Position numbers and translations under genes: made by a program. Shown one piece after another: positions 25,970-37,905 of a stretch of DNA of 64,000 bases. This stretch comes from Apostichopus japonicus (Eukaryota > Echinodermata > Holothuroidea > Aspidochirotida > Stichopodidae): assembly GCF_037975245.1 (NCBI RefSeq), contig NC_092583.1, positions 713,764 to 777,763 of the forward strand, read 5' to 3'. The notes under the pieces were generated by a model. That model did not search any database. It had not been told where the DNA came from and saw only the letters and a program-made list of their open reading frames with translations. Within the stretch, counting starts at the first letter, position 1. Every line of letters starts with the position of its first letter.

Positions 25970-27249
25970 GTTAGACAAACATACTCTTGATTGATATAAA
26001 CCTATAGACTCATTTCAGTCGTTATCACATCGTAGTTGCTTTGATTATATTTGACTGTTTCAACTCTTTCATGATGCAGACCTAGTTTAGATACCAAAGG
26101 ACAAATCGTGTTTGACCCACAGAGTTTACGAACCATATAGACCTTTCCATGAGAAAGGTTTGCAGCATTTACTCCAAAATGTTTTGTAGGAATTAGCGAG
26201 TAATTTGCTTTCAGGCACTTTTTACCTGCCATAATCATATTTTCTTTCAGACAAGGCTTACCTAAGTAACTAGTCAAGGCTACTCCATTGTTCTATTCGA
26301 GTTTTTACCAAACTGTATATTTTTTACTCTTTTTAACAACGTAAACATTTATGGACAATAATGCAGCAAGCGACCGGATGTAACTTATCTTCTAGTAGAT
26401 GTGTTTGTAAGAGAAACCCACTCCTAGTTTATGAAGCTCTTTCAATCATGGAACGTCAGGCCAGAATCTTGTATGCAAATTTGAAAGGCTAATCCTTGGT
26501 ACATCCAACATGAACGTATTATTGCTCTGATAAATTAAGGGATTAAATCACGCTCGTTCAAATAAAATACTGTTTTTTTTTGGGGGGGGGGGAGATATTG
26601 TTAAACATTCTGTTGGTGTAATATTAAAAAAAATATATATCTGTGCTAGCCTAGTACATGGAGACAACAGTAAATTCCAATTAGAGTCTACCGTGTATAT
26701 TAAACTACATGGGTTATATATTTCTGTCACGTTTGCGTGTTTTTACGTGATTTCTATATACAGGATACGCAACGTCTGAACGTTATCTGCGCGGTTAATT
26801 TATAAATCTAAATATAGAAAAAAATATTCAAGATTAAGAAATTATGTACACAAATATTAGTGAACTAATTAATATCACAAAATCTATATATTGAATGCAA
26901 TTTAACTTTGCTTCAGCATTTACAAAAACATAATTTATTTCTGCATATATATATATATGTAATAACTGCGGAAATAAGTAAATTGTAAAGTGGTTTCAAT
27001 GCAAACGTTAACGTTTATATTGTTCACAAGACAGTCAATACAGCAGCCATTAAACCAAGGACGAAGATGATACAAAAGTTTAACAAATTGAATAGTTTGG
27101 TTTTGTGAGAAAGTGTATCTGGAATTAATCAATATACCTATGACAATAACATAGTTATGAATTTAACCTTGGTCTGAGTTCGTTATTTTGTAGAGTATTT
27201 CAAGATGTTATTTTCAAATAGAATAATATACAATTTTGAACCATTACGG

Positions 27250-27950
27250 GGAAGCACTGCAGTATAGGGAGTATGTAGTATTTTGTATATAGACTGGGAC
27301 AGGTTCGTATTAAGTACTGACATTTGTAGAGTATGAAACAGTCGCGTATTAAGGTCAGTAGTATTGTAAAGTACCCACAGGTATGAAATAGACCTGTATT
27401 AAGTATTGTATATAGTTATACAGAATAGGAAACAGATCTTATTGAGTACATTAGGTTTGTATATATATAACAACACTGTGTTAAGTATTTGGTTATGCGG
27501 AGTATGATGCAGCGCTGTATTAAATATTGGAGTTGTCGAGAGTTGTTTTATATACTGTAGTTTTGTAGAGTGAGAGATAGGTTCGTATTAAGTATTGTAG
27601 TTGTACAGAGTACAGTCTTGTATTAAGTATGGTAGTAGTCTAGAGTGAGAGGCAGGCATATGTTATATGTTTTAATTGTAAAGTGTACGTGACAGGATCT
27701 TATTTAGTACTGCAGCTCTACAACTACGAAACATACCTATTCAGGTACTGCAGCTATATATAGCATGAGGCAGGTTTGTATTAAGTACTGTAGTTTTATA
27801 TAGGTTTGTACTACGTACTGTAGTGTTTATATAGGTTTGTATCAAGTACTGTAGTTTTAGATAGGTTTGTATCAAGCACTGTATTTTTATATAGGCTTGT
27901 ATTACGTGGTGTAATTTTGTCGAATAGGAAAGAGACCTGCATTAATTACT
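27250..27950. repeat. Degenerate tandem repeat (GTATTAAGTACTGTAG-like)
   Basis: Variants of TTGTATTAAGTACTGTAG and TAGAGTATGAAACAG alternate at irregular 30-60 base spacing. The right part (about 27775-27910) is the most regular, with TATAGGTTTGTAT units of about 30-40 bases. It is old and diverged. Confidence 0.75.
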
Positions 27951-30029
27951 ATATAGGAACAGTTAAATATCTTCAACTTTGTCGCCTACCTACAACGTTG
28001 TCTGTTATTCTGTTGAACTGTCTACCTGTGTAGATGTAACAATATCATCGTTACGCCGGCATCATCCACAAACTGAATTTGTGATATTATACAGCCGTCA
28101 GTAACATTTGAACTAAATATAATTTGCATCCTTTTCAATATTATTGATCATTAGTCTGTCGTAATGATGCTTAAGGTAACGTTGCCCTCATCAGACGGCT
28201 TATAGTTACTGGTTCCTTATCATTTTATCATTATTAATCGGTATCAGGATATTAGTTTCGCATGCTAGTCCGAGTTGTCCTAAATATTTATCATAAATTA
28301 TCTTTAATGAACTTTCTGGCAAGCATCTTAGTTTATTAAAAGAAAACTCAACCTTGTCCCGTTCAAGATTCTGCAGATTGATAAACAGAGGGACATTAAT
28401 TTGTCCTCGTTACGACATTAACCGGCATATCTTTAAACTAAACCTGGTTTCCTTTCATTGGTTAGTTTTACAGAAACAGACTCTGTAGTACTGTAAAGAA
28501 TTCTAACAGCAAGGTAAACCTAGAGTGTATAGAAATGCATAAAATAATAACGAGACAGAGAAGCCGTTTTAATTTGTTTTAAGAAGAAGTTGGTAGAAAA
28601 TTGTCCACAATATGACTTGAATAATTATGAAATTCTATCAATATTTGAAAGCGTCTTCGTTATATTACAATTTTGTATGCTGTACAAATATTGCTAATTA
28701 AAGCGATGATTAGTTCTTTAGTTTTTATGATTAATTTCTATCATTGAAGAGATGAGGGTGGGAGGGTGGTGGGATGGGAGGGTGGGTGGGTGGGATGGGT
28801 GGGATATGTGGGATGGGCGGGATGGGCGAGATGGGTGCAAGGGTTATAATAAAGTTACAAGAAACTTTATCTGTCGGTAGCTGCACATTTTACCTTATTA
28901 ATTTGAAGGTCGGTCAACGAAAGTGGAGGGGAGGCGGGTGGTTGAGGTGGTCGGGGGGGGGTGGGGGTGGCCAGAGGAGTCTTTTTCGGATGACTGTTAC
29001 GACTAGATTTTAAAAATAAATATTTGCAATCCCAATGACATAGTATTTGTCATATTGTGCAAGCGTTCATTTCAGGTGTTTGCCTGAGCTGTATATGAAG
29101 TACAGATCGTTTTCGAACAAAACAACCCCCAAATCCTTCCCCGTCCCCCACAGCCAGTTGCGCACGCTACTGCTCATAGGTTTATAATCATCTTAGAAGA
29201 GTTATTCTATATTTCGATAAATAATCAAACTAAAGTTATGTATGATTGGCATGATTAAAAGAAGCCTTATAAAGTATAAATTCTACGATAAATATAATTT
29301 TCTACTTAAAATAGACACTTGGGGCTATAAAGAGAAGTGAAATCCACAAAATTACGAGTTTTGAGAATCTCAACTTGCAACTTGCAACTGACAAGAACAA
29401 ACAACAACAAGTAATTAAATGTAATAATGTAAACTAAAATATATTAAAAGAAAGATATATGATGCTCTAACTCACGGCAAAGATCTCAATTTGAAGAAAA
29501 ACAAAAATACAAAGATGTTCCCATCGTGAATAAAAAATTAAAGATATTTGTGCCGTCTCCAAAGAGATGGAAAAATCGCAAAGTTCACAATTGCAAAATA
29601 AAGCAAGAAATAAAAGAAATGAAAGAATGAAAAAGAAAAAGGGCGAGGAACCAGATCGAATTTTCCATCAAATTAAGAGATCTGATTGTTAAGAGAATTC
29701 ATTTGAGAAATCAACCGTTAATGTCACAAACATGTCACGAAATGGTAGACAAGAATTACTGACAAAGAATTTTTTAGTGTGTTCTTATTTTTGCATCACA
29801 AATATCATAGACAACCCTTATCAAGAGAATTGTAATGAACGAGAGTGTCAAAAGGTAATTCTTTTGGGGTCCAGTCTTTGCGTTTTTTTCTTTCCGATTC
29901 AAACTCTACACCTTGGAAAATAATATTTTTTATTCTAAATGTCAGAAGTCGATATTTATTTTCTTTCCTTCTTGATATTCTTTCTTCCCATTTTCATGAT
30001 TGGTGAGGGATTTAACTAACCTGGTAACG

Positions 30030-30033
30030 TTAT

Positions 30034-30061
<28 letters not shown>
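30030..30061. repeat. (TA)n array left of the inserted element
   Basis: Alternating TA run that continues on the other side of the element at 30439, so the element appears to have split one microsatellite or to have generated TA-rich flanks. Confidence 0.85.
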
Positions 30062-30064
<3 letters not shown>

Positions 30065-30438
30065 GGGCGTAGGAACCGGGGGGGGGGGGGCTGGGGGGGC
30101 GCCAGCCCCCCCAGTGAAAAATGTGGAGGGGCGGAAGTATCATTCCGCCCCCCCGGTTCGCAAGTCAGAAAACCCCTTTTTTATTTCCAAATGAGAAAAA
30201 AAATCTCATTTGGAGCACCAAATTGCATCTAAGGCCAGGTGAAAATACAAAATTAAGTTTACAAAATGGAGTGGGTGTTGAAGTGTGCTATATTGCACCA
30301 AATTGCATCTGAGGCCACCTGGAAATGCAAAAAATTCCAAAGGGGAGGGGGACACCCCCTCCCCTTAGACCCCTCCCCCAGGCTGGCCATCAGTCTTCAG
30401 CCCCCCCCCCCACTCAAAAGTACCTTCCTATGCCACTG
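30062..30438. mobile_element. GC-rich non-autonomous TA-flanked element (MITE-like)
   Basis: The left end CAAGGGCGTAGGAA and the reverse complement of the right end, CAGTGGCATAGGAA, match at 11 of 14 bases and are bounded by TA on both sides. This fits a small inverted-repeat DNA element with TA target use. Inside are two strong hairpins: an 11-bp stem GGGGGGGCTGG (30084-30094) with CCAGCCCCCCC (30102-30112), and a perfect 9-bp stem GGGGCGGAA (30128-30136) with TTCCGCCCC (30143-30151). There is also a direct internal duplication containing CACCAAATTGCATCT, near 30218 and 30297. No protein is encoded. The superfamily is inferred only from TA flanks and is uncertain. Confidence 0.65.
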
Positions 30439-30451
30439 TATATATATATAT

Positions 30452-30518
<67 letters not shown>

Positions 30519-30522
30519 GATA

Positions 30523-30540
<18 letters not shown>
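30439..30540. repeat. (TA)n array right of the inserted element
   Basis: Alternating TA with occasional AAATA and GATA interruptions, passing into AATAATAATAATAATAA at about 30541-30556. Long poly-Tyr/Ile frames over it are artefacts. Confidence 0.9.
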
Positions 30541-30554
<14 letters not shown>

Positions 30555-30556
30555 AA

Positions 30557-31445
30557 AGGCTTATAAGCACAACTACTACAGAAAACTGTGTGCACTGCTG
30601 TGCTTGAAAACAACTAAATATATTTATTTATTTGTTTGCCACAAAAGTACAAAGTGGAGGGAAGTCTTCCATAAAGCTTAAAAGCTTAACAATGTGGAAG
30701 ACTCCCTGAAGAAAGAAAAGAAAAGAAAAGAAAAAAACAAAATATATATATGTGTATGAATACATACATAGATATAAGTACAAATTAAATGTTCAATAGA
30801 TATATATATATATAGTAATTACATACAGGTATAATTTAGTTTTAGTCAGTAACTAGCTATTATTTCCTTACAAAACCACTTCTTAAAGGATGTGACTGAC
30901 TTTTTACTCTTTAAATCGTTCATTAGAAGATTCCATGTTGTTGTTGCACGATTTTGTAGGCTTAAAGTTCCAATGGTGGTATTGTAGAGATTATAGTGGG
31001 CATGATTAGCAAGCCTCGTGTTATGATTATGTACATCTCTGTTACTGGCTAAAAAATTGTCAAAGGCAGCTGGTAGTAATCCATTCCAGGTGCTCACGTG
31101 GGGCTGAGTGTGTTATGTGGCGAATTGCTGCCTTTTGGAGTATTATAAGATTGTTAAGGTTGGTGTTGTATGTACCAGACCAAATAATGGAACAATAAGG
31201 GAGATGCGGGACAACCAGGGTCTGGTATAGTGTTCTGAGTATGTTTTCCGATAGATAATATTTCAACTTAGATAATATGCCAACATTCCGTGCAATTATA
31301 CTGCAAATAGTTGAAATATGGTTGCGCCAGCTAAGTTTACAATCAATATTTACACCTAAAAACTTAGTAGTATAAACTTGCTTAATTATTTTCCCATCCA
31401 TACAAATATAGCTCAAAGTAACGATACAAAAGTTAAACCTAGTCG
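30557..31445 (-). pseudogene. Non-LTR retrotransposon fragment: reverse transcriptase C-terminus and 3' end
   Basis: The minus-strand frame at 31060-31416 (open upstream to about 31461) reads like the segment just after the reverse transcriptase palm in CR1/Jockey-like elements: MDGKIIKQV, then TKFLGVNID, LSWRNHI, the ILRTLYQTLVVPHLPYC segment, and LQKAAIRHIT. A second frame at 30846-31097 carries the usual C-terminal end, HNHNTRLA and then LQNRATTTWN and FKKWFCKEI. The two frames meet at about 31060-31097 with part of the expected linker missing, so an internal deletion has shifted the frame and the copy is dead. The 5' end is truncated. The 3' end lies near 30557, where the minus strand ends in TTATTATTA repeats. 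The clade (CR1, L2 or Jockey group) is not fixed by this fragment. Confidence 0.85.
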
Positions 31446-31607
31446 AGATGGCTGAAATCAGTCAGAACCATTGACAAATAAGTAGTGTTTTAATTGCTTC
31501 TTAAAAGTAGCAGCATTTTGGACTTCTTTAAGGCTGTCAGGAAGCTTATTCCACAGTTTAGGTCCAGCTTTCGCAAACGAGCGATACCCATACGAGGATT
31601 TAACGAG
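31446..31607 (-). pseudogene. Second non-LTR retrotransposon 3' tail
   Basis: The minus-strand frame ending at 31458 reads [20 protein letters not shown] followed by a helix with [10 protein letters not shown]. That is the typical extreme C-terminus of CR1/L2-like reverse transcriptase ORFs. It begins at the (TA)n array near 31608 and stops about 13 bases before the other fragment, so the two sit head to tail on the same strand. It differs in sequence from the neighbouring fragment's own C-terminus, hence a separate family or subfamily. Confidence 0.8.
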
Positions 31608-31750
31608 GATTATATATATATATATATATATATATTTATACATATACATATATATACTTATATATTTATATATATATATATTTATACATATATATATATA
31701 CTTATATATATACTATATATATATACTTATATATTTATATATATATAAAG
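31608..31750. repeat. (TA)n / CATATA microsatellite
   Basis: Alternating TA with CATATA, CTTATA and TTTATA units. It adjoins the 5' truncation point of the minus-strand retrotransposon tail. Confidence 0.9.
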
Positions 31751-32742
31751 ATACTGTGTCCATTTCCTTCCAACTCACTGCAAGCGCTTGCTTTTTACAT
31801 ATTGTTTTGTAGAACAAATTTCGATGCTCTTCAGATTTGATGACTTAATTTATAATGAATGACATTTTATACTCTCTGATGTCCCCTTGGGAAGTAGCAG
31901 TAGCTGTTATAAGGGATCCTTTCTTATGTCTTATTTTCTTGACCCATGGGACTGCGTTATTAACCATACCGTATATATATACTTACGGTAGACATTTGTT
32001 ATAATTATAACGTATAGCTGAATACCTAGTTTCCCCCAAAGGAAAACCAGGTCTGTATATGACTCAATAACCTAGTTTGTCAAAGAAAATTACTCGAAGC
32101 TTGTAGTGTCGATTCTTTATCTCTTTATGTATTTGTTATTCCTTTATTTAAAGTTACGTTGGGATTTGATGTATTCTATGAGTATTATAACCTAGGAAAC
32201 CAACCCGTTTTATATGCAATGTTTACTGCAAAGCAGAAGTAAATTAATAGTCATGAAGGAAAACGAATAAAGAGATAAATAGACTAATATTTAGTGCATG
32301 ACCAATAGCCTCTCCCGATAGCACTACAATAAACCGTTTGGTAATGTTGCTTATATATTTCATTGTACAGGTGAAGCAGGAACGACTTCGCCTACGTTTC
32401 AATAATTAGTTCCTTGAGATACATGGCTGAGCATTAAAATCTCCCCAACCATTCATTCACTCAAAAATCTGAAATGTATTTGAATTGTTACAAATTTCAA
32501 ATCTACTGGTGAACGAAACCGAAAATAAATTGATTGTTTTTTCCGTATTAATTCACACCCTTAAAGGTCTTAACATTGATTTAGTTTCATCATATTAAAT
32601 CTGTCCTGTATATCTTTGATATTTTTAATTATTTATTTGTGTCTTCTCTCAATAATGAAGATTAAAGTATAATAAGAGAAACGTTCTAATTCAAATTTCG
32701 TCATATTTTTCAAACTCATTATGTTTTCGATTCTGCCCACAG

Positions 32743-32828
32743 ACAAATGAGTGTACGCAGGCTGATAAGGACCTTGATTGACAGACTGGACGTGAATCCT
32801 GATCTTTTAATGATGGCTTTAACGAAAG
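32743..32828 (+). CDS. OX: Orexin-type neuropeptide precursor, coding exon 2
   Basis: An 86-base exon between a good acceptor (TTCTGCCCACAG, ending at 32742) and donor (AAAG/GTAACT at 32828/32829). Its first base completes codon 95 (Arg) begun in exon 1. It then reads QMSVRRLIRTLIDRLDVNPD followed by LLMMALTK and the first base of the next codon. The stretch from Arg101 to about Leu121 alternates hydrophobic and charged residues and would form an amphipathic helix. It lies C-terminal to the neuropeptide, where orexin-type and allatotropin-type precursors are reported to share a conserved segment. I recall that from the literature and could not check it. There is a dibasic RR at 100-101. Without splicing the frame runs on to 32974. 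Confidence 0.68.
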
Positions 32829-33805
32829 GTAACTTTACCTACGAAACTAATTTACTTAATATTCCAAACTACTACGTACTCCACTTAATCAAAGGAGGGA
32901 GGGGGGGGGGGGGCGAAACATATGAACTAATTAAGAATACATTTGATTGTTGCAGTATATTGTTTTCACTATGATTAATAACAAAATCTTTCATTTTAAA
33001 ATGGATTGGTGACGTAATGGGAAGATAACTGATACACTCGCCAGTAATTGTGTGCATATTGTTTAATATGAAGTTGTGTGTATTCACTGACTGTGGTATT
33101 GATTTCTGCTCGCGGATTCATCGTGGAGATACAACACAGTATATATATAACAAACACAGAACACAGAGGTGCAATGTACGTGTGTGCGTCAGTATTGTAG
33201 ATTTCATATACTTTTAATCGGTCAGTAATAAAAAAAAACGTGTGAAAATAATTTCATGCAAAAAAATTAAAAATAATAATCGATCGAAGTGAACAAAACC
33301 GAACAGTTTGGTACTTATACATATCTCACCAGTGTCTTTTTAACAATTAACAGTTTTTGCTTGAAACAGAATTGTAATGAGTACGTACTTGTGTTCATAG
33401 TCATATCATAGCTATATCTGCAATCGCCGTTGTTATTTTGTACTAATACTCCGTACTCTCTTCATTCTGTAAACTCTAGTAAGCATGCTAGTGCAATGTT
33501 AAGTACACGTCTTCGCGCCTGGGGCCTTGAACTGGTACTGGGACTCATGCCAAAGCGAATTGCACCCGCATTGGTACGCATAATGTTATGCTCACATCAA
33601 ATATATGGCTTGGGGATTAGGATTATATGGTTATGGTATGTGGTCAAGATATGCAGATTAGTATGTAATTAAAACCTACACAGATATGCATTGAAAGTGT
33701 AATTACTTGTTTTCATATGAATATTGTTGATAACTAACATACGAACAATAAAATTCCATTGTAACAACCACTTGAGTGTTACATTAAGTGCCGTAATGTT
33801 GAAAA

Positions 33806-33847
33806 TACACACACATACATACATACACACACATACATACACACATA
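33806..33847. repeat. CATA/CA microsatellite
   Basis: Mixed ACACAC and ATACATAC units, about 40 bases. Confidence 0.9.
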
Positions 33848-35204
33848 AAACCAAAAAACGAAGAAAGAAGACATGTTTAAGCAAAGAAAGCTAAAATGTA
33901 ACTCAAGAAGATATTATTTCAACAAATGCTCTGGACAGTTTGACATGGTTGAGATTTTCATAAAATAATTTTTTTCATTTTTTATAGATTATTCATATTC
34001 CATACTTGGATTCAATGTTACCCTAGAGGTTAAAGGAAAACGCTTTGATGTACGCAAAGGAAGAATTCTCGTCTCGAATTTCATGTTGTATGGACATACC
34101 AACATTTTTATTAAAATACAAATTTCTTAAATGCATAAAAGTTTATTTGAAATTTTACCCGAATAAATGAAAAAAATGAGCAATAATATCTTAAGAGACT
34201 TAGATATCAATTCCTTTCTACTGACAGCGACATTTCAAGCATCAAATGTGCTGCTATTTTTTACTTTTTTTGACGTGCACTTTATTAACCACTGCAAACT
34301 GTATTTACATTATGTGCTCAAACCCTCAAATGGTTCTGGAAGGACCCTTACACGGAATTTATTTTGTCATATTATGCTGAAATATTTTGAAATATCTTGT
34401 TCGACCTTTAAAATGTGCACTTTACTCTTATTTTGGGAAGATAAGATGGTTGCGTGCCAGTGTCAGTAATCAAGGTCTTCGGGGATAAGACGTTCTGAGA
34501 ATCTTAAATTAATCCACTAACTTAAAAAACCAGAGTAACACGTGATGTTATGTCATCAAGTTAATCCCTGGGGAAGTGAAACGTTGGACAAGTTGTTAAG
34601 CATTTCTTGGATAGGGAGCAGTGACATCATCAGGCTAATGTGGAACAAAACATTTGCGTCAACGATCATAACACAAATATAGTTTTATCGTCCGAAAGCT
34701 CTTTCCTCTCAACCAATTTTTATTTTAGAAAGCAAAAAAAAAAACGAAGAAATTATGATGAATAGTAAACAAAAAAACACCTTCAAGGTTAAAAGATCAA
34801 ATTCTCACGAGTCCGCGTATAGATATTTCTGTTTTGATTAATAAATTAATAACGGTTGAGAATGCGAGCATTTTGATTTGTTTATTTTGACGGTGAGTTG
34901 AATGTCGTGCTTGAAAAAACAAACTTTGATCAAACTAATATTAACGTCGAATCAATGTGTCTGAACAAAATTCATAACAAAGATAGAATACGCCTTTTGA
35001 TGGTTTTAAGAAAGAAAGTTTAGATTAATTTATGTATTCTGTATGTTCATCTATATTGGATGAGCACATGTCTCCGGCAATTTATGTACCTGATTCAAGC
35101 AGAGAATTATTTCACCTTCGATTTTTCTGTCGTTTCGAATTTACTAAAGTTGCTCTTGATTCAAACTGCAAACGAAATATTAATAATAATAATGATAAAA
35201 AGCG

Positions 35205-35316
35205 AAAATGAAATTATGTAGTAAGGTCGAGATGCTTGTACTTTTGGGTAAATATCACAAGAAAGCATAAAAGTAAAATGAAATTATGTACAAAGGTCGA
35301 TATCCTTGTACTTTGA
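35205..35316. repeat. Short tandem duplication, ~70-bp period
   Basis: AAAATGAAATTATGTA followed by AAGGTCGA and CTTGTACTTT occurs at about 35205-35246 and again at 35275-35316, with a few differences. Confidence 0.85.
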
Positions 35317-35564
35317 AAATTCTACGAAGGTTCAAATTCCACCTGTTAATGTTAATTCCTTGAAAACTAAAAAGTGTACGCTTAGTAACTCTCAAATTTG
35401 ATTTAATGAAGAGAAATTTTTTTTTTGTATAATATTAATTTCATGTGAGTCCTATGTATTATCATTCATTGTTATTATTATTTGTGTGATGTTATTTACA
35501 TTTAACATAAATTTTAAATAAAGACCTTAAGTACACTTTATTTGAGTTATTAATCGATATAAAG

Positions 35565-35592
35565 CACAGACAGACAGACAGACAGACAGACA
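35565..35592. repeat. (ACAG)n microsatellite
   Basis: About seven ACAG units. Confidence 0.9.
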
Positions 35593-37110
35593 ATACAAAA
35601 ACCAAAACGTGGGTGCGAAAGATCCTATATGGTTGGCTGTGGTGAATAAAATGGTTTAAAACTACCTATTTAAAAGCAGATATATTGTTAACTTAAGTTA
35701 TCCAGTGATATCAGGATACTTATCAAACTTGTATAATTTGGTGAGAATGACCAACTTTACAGAATTTACATTCACTTATGACAAAAAGACGTTTCACCAA
35801 TATCGCTGCAAACTCTCCCTAAACTTATAGGCACACAATGTCTTCTATTACATTACCTTTTGGCCAAACCGTTTAGCCAGTTGTGGAAGAGTTGGTACAG
35901 GTGAGTTTCAATTACCCACACTATAGAGACATACAAGTCGAGCCTGAATGTTGAAACTAACACATATCAATCTTATTGCTAGATTATTCAAAGATAATTA
36001 TGTTTGTAATTTTAATTTTACGTGATAACGTAACGGTACAAGTGATTAATTGTGCATAATTACATCTCTTACTGTAAACTGTATATCACGTGGCAATTAA
36101 TTGATAAATGCTTTAGAAAGATTATGAAATATATCATTTCTGCGGATCAGGGTAAAACTAGAAACATTAAACTGGAACGAACGCGTTGATTACTTAACTG
36201 GGCCAATAAAGTTGAATCCTAAGATCCCTGTTTACCCTAGTTTTAATCATTCAACCTTCACCCTAAAATATTTGCCATATTTCAAGATTTTACTAGGATT
36301 AGCATATCTGTAGATGACTTTTGATTTGATAACACAGATAAAACACAGTAAAGGAAAGGTTTTGATAACGACTTTATTAAAATGGAAGGGTAATATTTTC
36401 GGGAAGATTCGATCAACGTCGTCGGATTTCGTCAACGAAAATCGCTTGCGTACGTGTTAAGTTGCGAACACGTGTGAGTAGAGTACAGTATATAAACGAC
36501 TTTTGCCTTGTATGGAAAAAGTGACTAACCAAATTTATTTGAGCAGCGTTAGAAAAAGGGAACGCCCAAGGCACACACGTACCCATGAATCGCTTCTCCT
36601 ATCCCTCGTCGTTTTCATAATTTTCACAGTAAATATTCTATATAGTTTTTTGGTAAAATAGTTCTAAAGTTATTGCCTACTGTGTGTGCGTGTGAGCGGT
36701 TTTGTTGTTGTTATTGTGAAGTTGTGATGTGGTTTTGCATTGGTTTGATGTGGTTTGCATTTATTTTTGCATTTAAGCCGTGATTGTTTTGAATATTTAA
36801 AGTGTACATATCCTCATTTAAATATTTCATATTAATGATTATTACTCTTACATTATAAAAATCATATATGTTGCCTTTACAGGATTGGTAATATTAAGTA
36901 TATATTCCTGCATCATTATTAATCGAATTTATTTTTAATCTTATCAATCAAAATCACTTTTGTATTTTATTGTTATTATTGGAGGATAATTGATATCAAG
37001 TTACATCAATAATTATTATCTGCTGCTAATAAATTCAACCATATTCAAATATTCAAGTGTTTACAAAACTAAATTCAAAATTAAGTCCAATTTTTTGACT
37101 TTTTTTTTAT

Positions 37111-37905
37111 TTGTTTTTTTTTGACTTGTTTTTGGAAAAACACCTTATTGCCAGGGGCCATAGTGCCAGAAGGGTGCGTGAAGCCATTCAGAGAGTCCGC
37201 TCCCTTTCCAGATCATCTACTTTGGCAGTGAAGGACAAAAAGGGACGAGATTGCGACAACAAGCTGCCCCTCGTTGTTACTTTCCACCCAAATCTTCCTC
37301 CCCTTCAGAAAATCACCTCTAACAACCACAACATTCTCCTCACTTCAGATAGACTCCAACGAGCCATCCCTGAAAAACCCATCATCGCCTACAGACGACC
37401 ACGCAACCTACGAGACCTTCTTGTACGTGCTGCTGTTCCACCTCTTACTTCTAACCCCACACCCATTCAGCATGGTACCTTCAAATGTGATCGTACTTCG
37501 AGATGCATCGTCTGCAGCCACCACATTGTTGAATCCAATTCCATCACCAGCCACAGCATGCAACTCACACACAAGACTAAGGGTCACATCACTTGCACTA
37601 CCACCAATGTCATCTATCTGATCTCTTGTAGAGTTTGCGGCATCCAGTATGTTGGCGAAACCAAAACCACCCTCAAGAAGCGTTTCTATGGTCACAGATC
37701 CACAGTCAACACCATGAAGACTGAGACCCCAGTTGGAGAACATTTTAACCTTCCCAACCATACCATTAACGACATGTCCCTACAGGGGATTGAATCCTTA
37801 GGTAGCCGTCCTGACCTAGTACGTATCAGCAGAGAGAGGCTCTGGATGCAACGCCTTCGTACCATTCAACCTCATGGGCTGAACATTCAGGAAGGACATG
37901 ACTAA
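37111..37905 (+). CDS. Penelope-like retroelement: C-terminal part with GIY-YIG endonuclease
   Basis: A 264-codon frame whose first codons (poly-Phe from a T-rich tract, no ATG) are not part of the protein; homology starts near 37132. HLIARGH and RVREAIQRV match the end of Penelope-type reverse transcriptases. PIIAYRRPRNLRDLLVRA follows, then a cysteine cluster (C126, C132, C135, H137/138). The GIY-YIG endonuclease comes next: VIYLISC at 167-173, QYVGET at 179-184, the catalytic-type Arg in KKRFYGHR (R191, with H195), and a candidate metal-binding Glu at 210. In Penelope-like elements this domain nicks target DNA for reverse transcription. Here the whole catalytic reverse transcriptase upstream is missing, so the copy is 5'-truncated and non-autonomous. 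The remaining frame is uninterrupted, which suggests a fairly young insertion. A GIY-YIG domain from another source is unlikely, given the linker. Confidence 0.88.
   Translation: MFFFDLFLEKHLIARGHSARRVREAIQRVRSLSRSSTLAVKDKKGRDCDNKLPLVVTFHPNLPPLQKITSNNHNILLTSDRLQRAIPEKPIIAYRRPRNLRDLLVRAAVPPLTSNPTPIQHGTFKCDRTSRCIVCSHHIVESNSITSHSMQLTHKTKGHITCTTTNVIYLISCRVCGIQYVGETKTTLKKRFYGHRSTVNTMKTETPVGEHFNLPNHTINDMSLQGIESLGSRPDLVRISRERLWMQRLRTIQPHGLNIQEGHD

Larger units (their letters stand above)
25970..32742 (+). other. Intron 1 of the orexin-type gene (~6.8 kb)
   Basis: Bounded by GTTAGA at 25970 and TTCTGCCCACAG ending at 32742. It interrupts codon 95 after its second base. It contains a degenerate repeat, a hairpin-rich TA-flanked element, two minus-strand retrotransposon fragments and several (TA)n arrays, listed separately. 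I see no additional exon, though a small one could be missed. A minus-strand frame at 26002-26277 has no recognisable motif. Confidence 0.65.

Noticed and set aside
37274-37761. Overlapping frames on both strands inside the Penelope-like coding region
   Set aside because: Shadows of the GIY-YIG frame, with no motif of their own.
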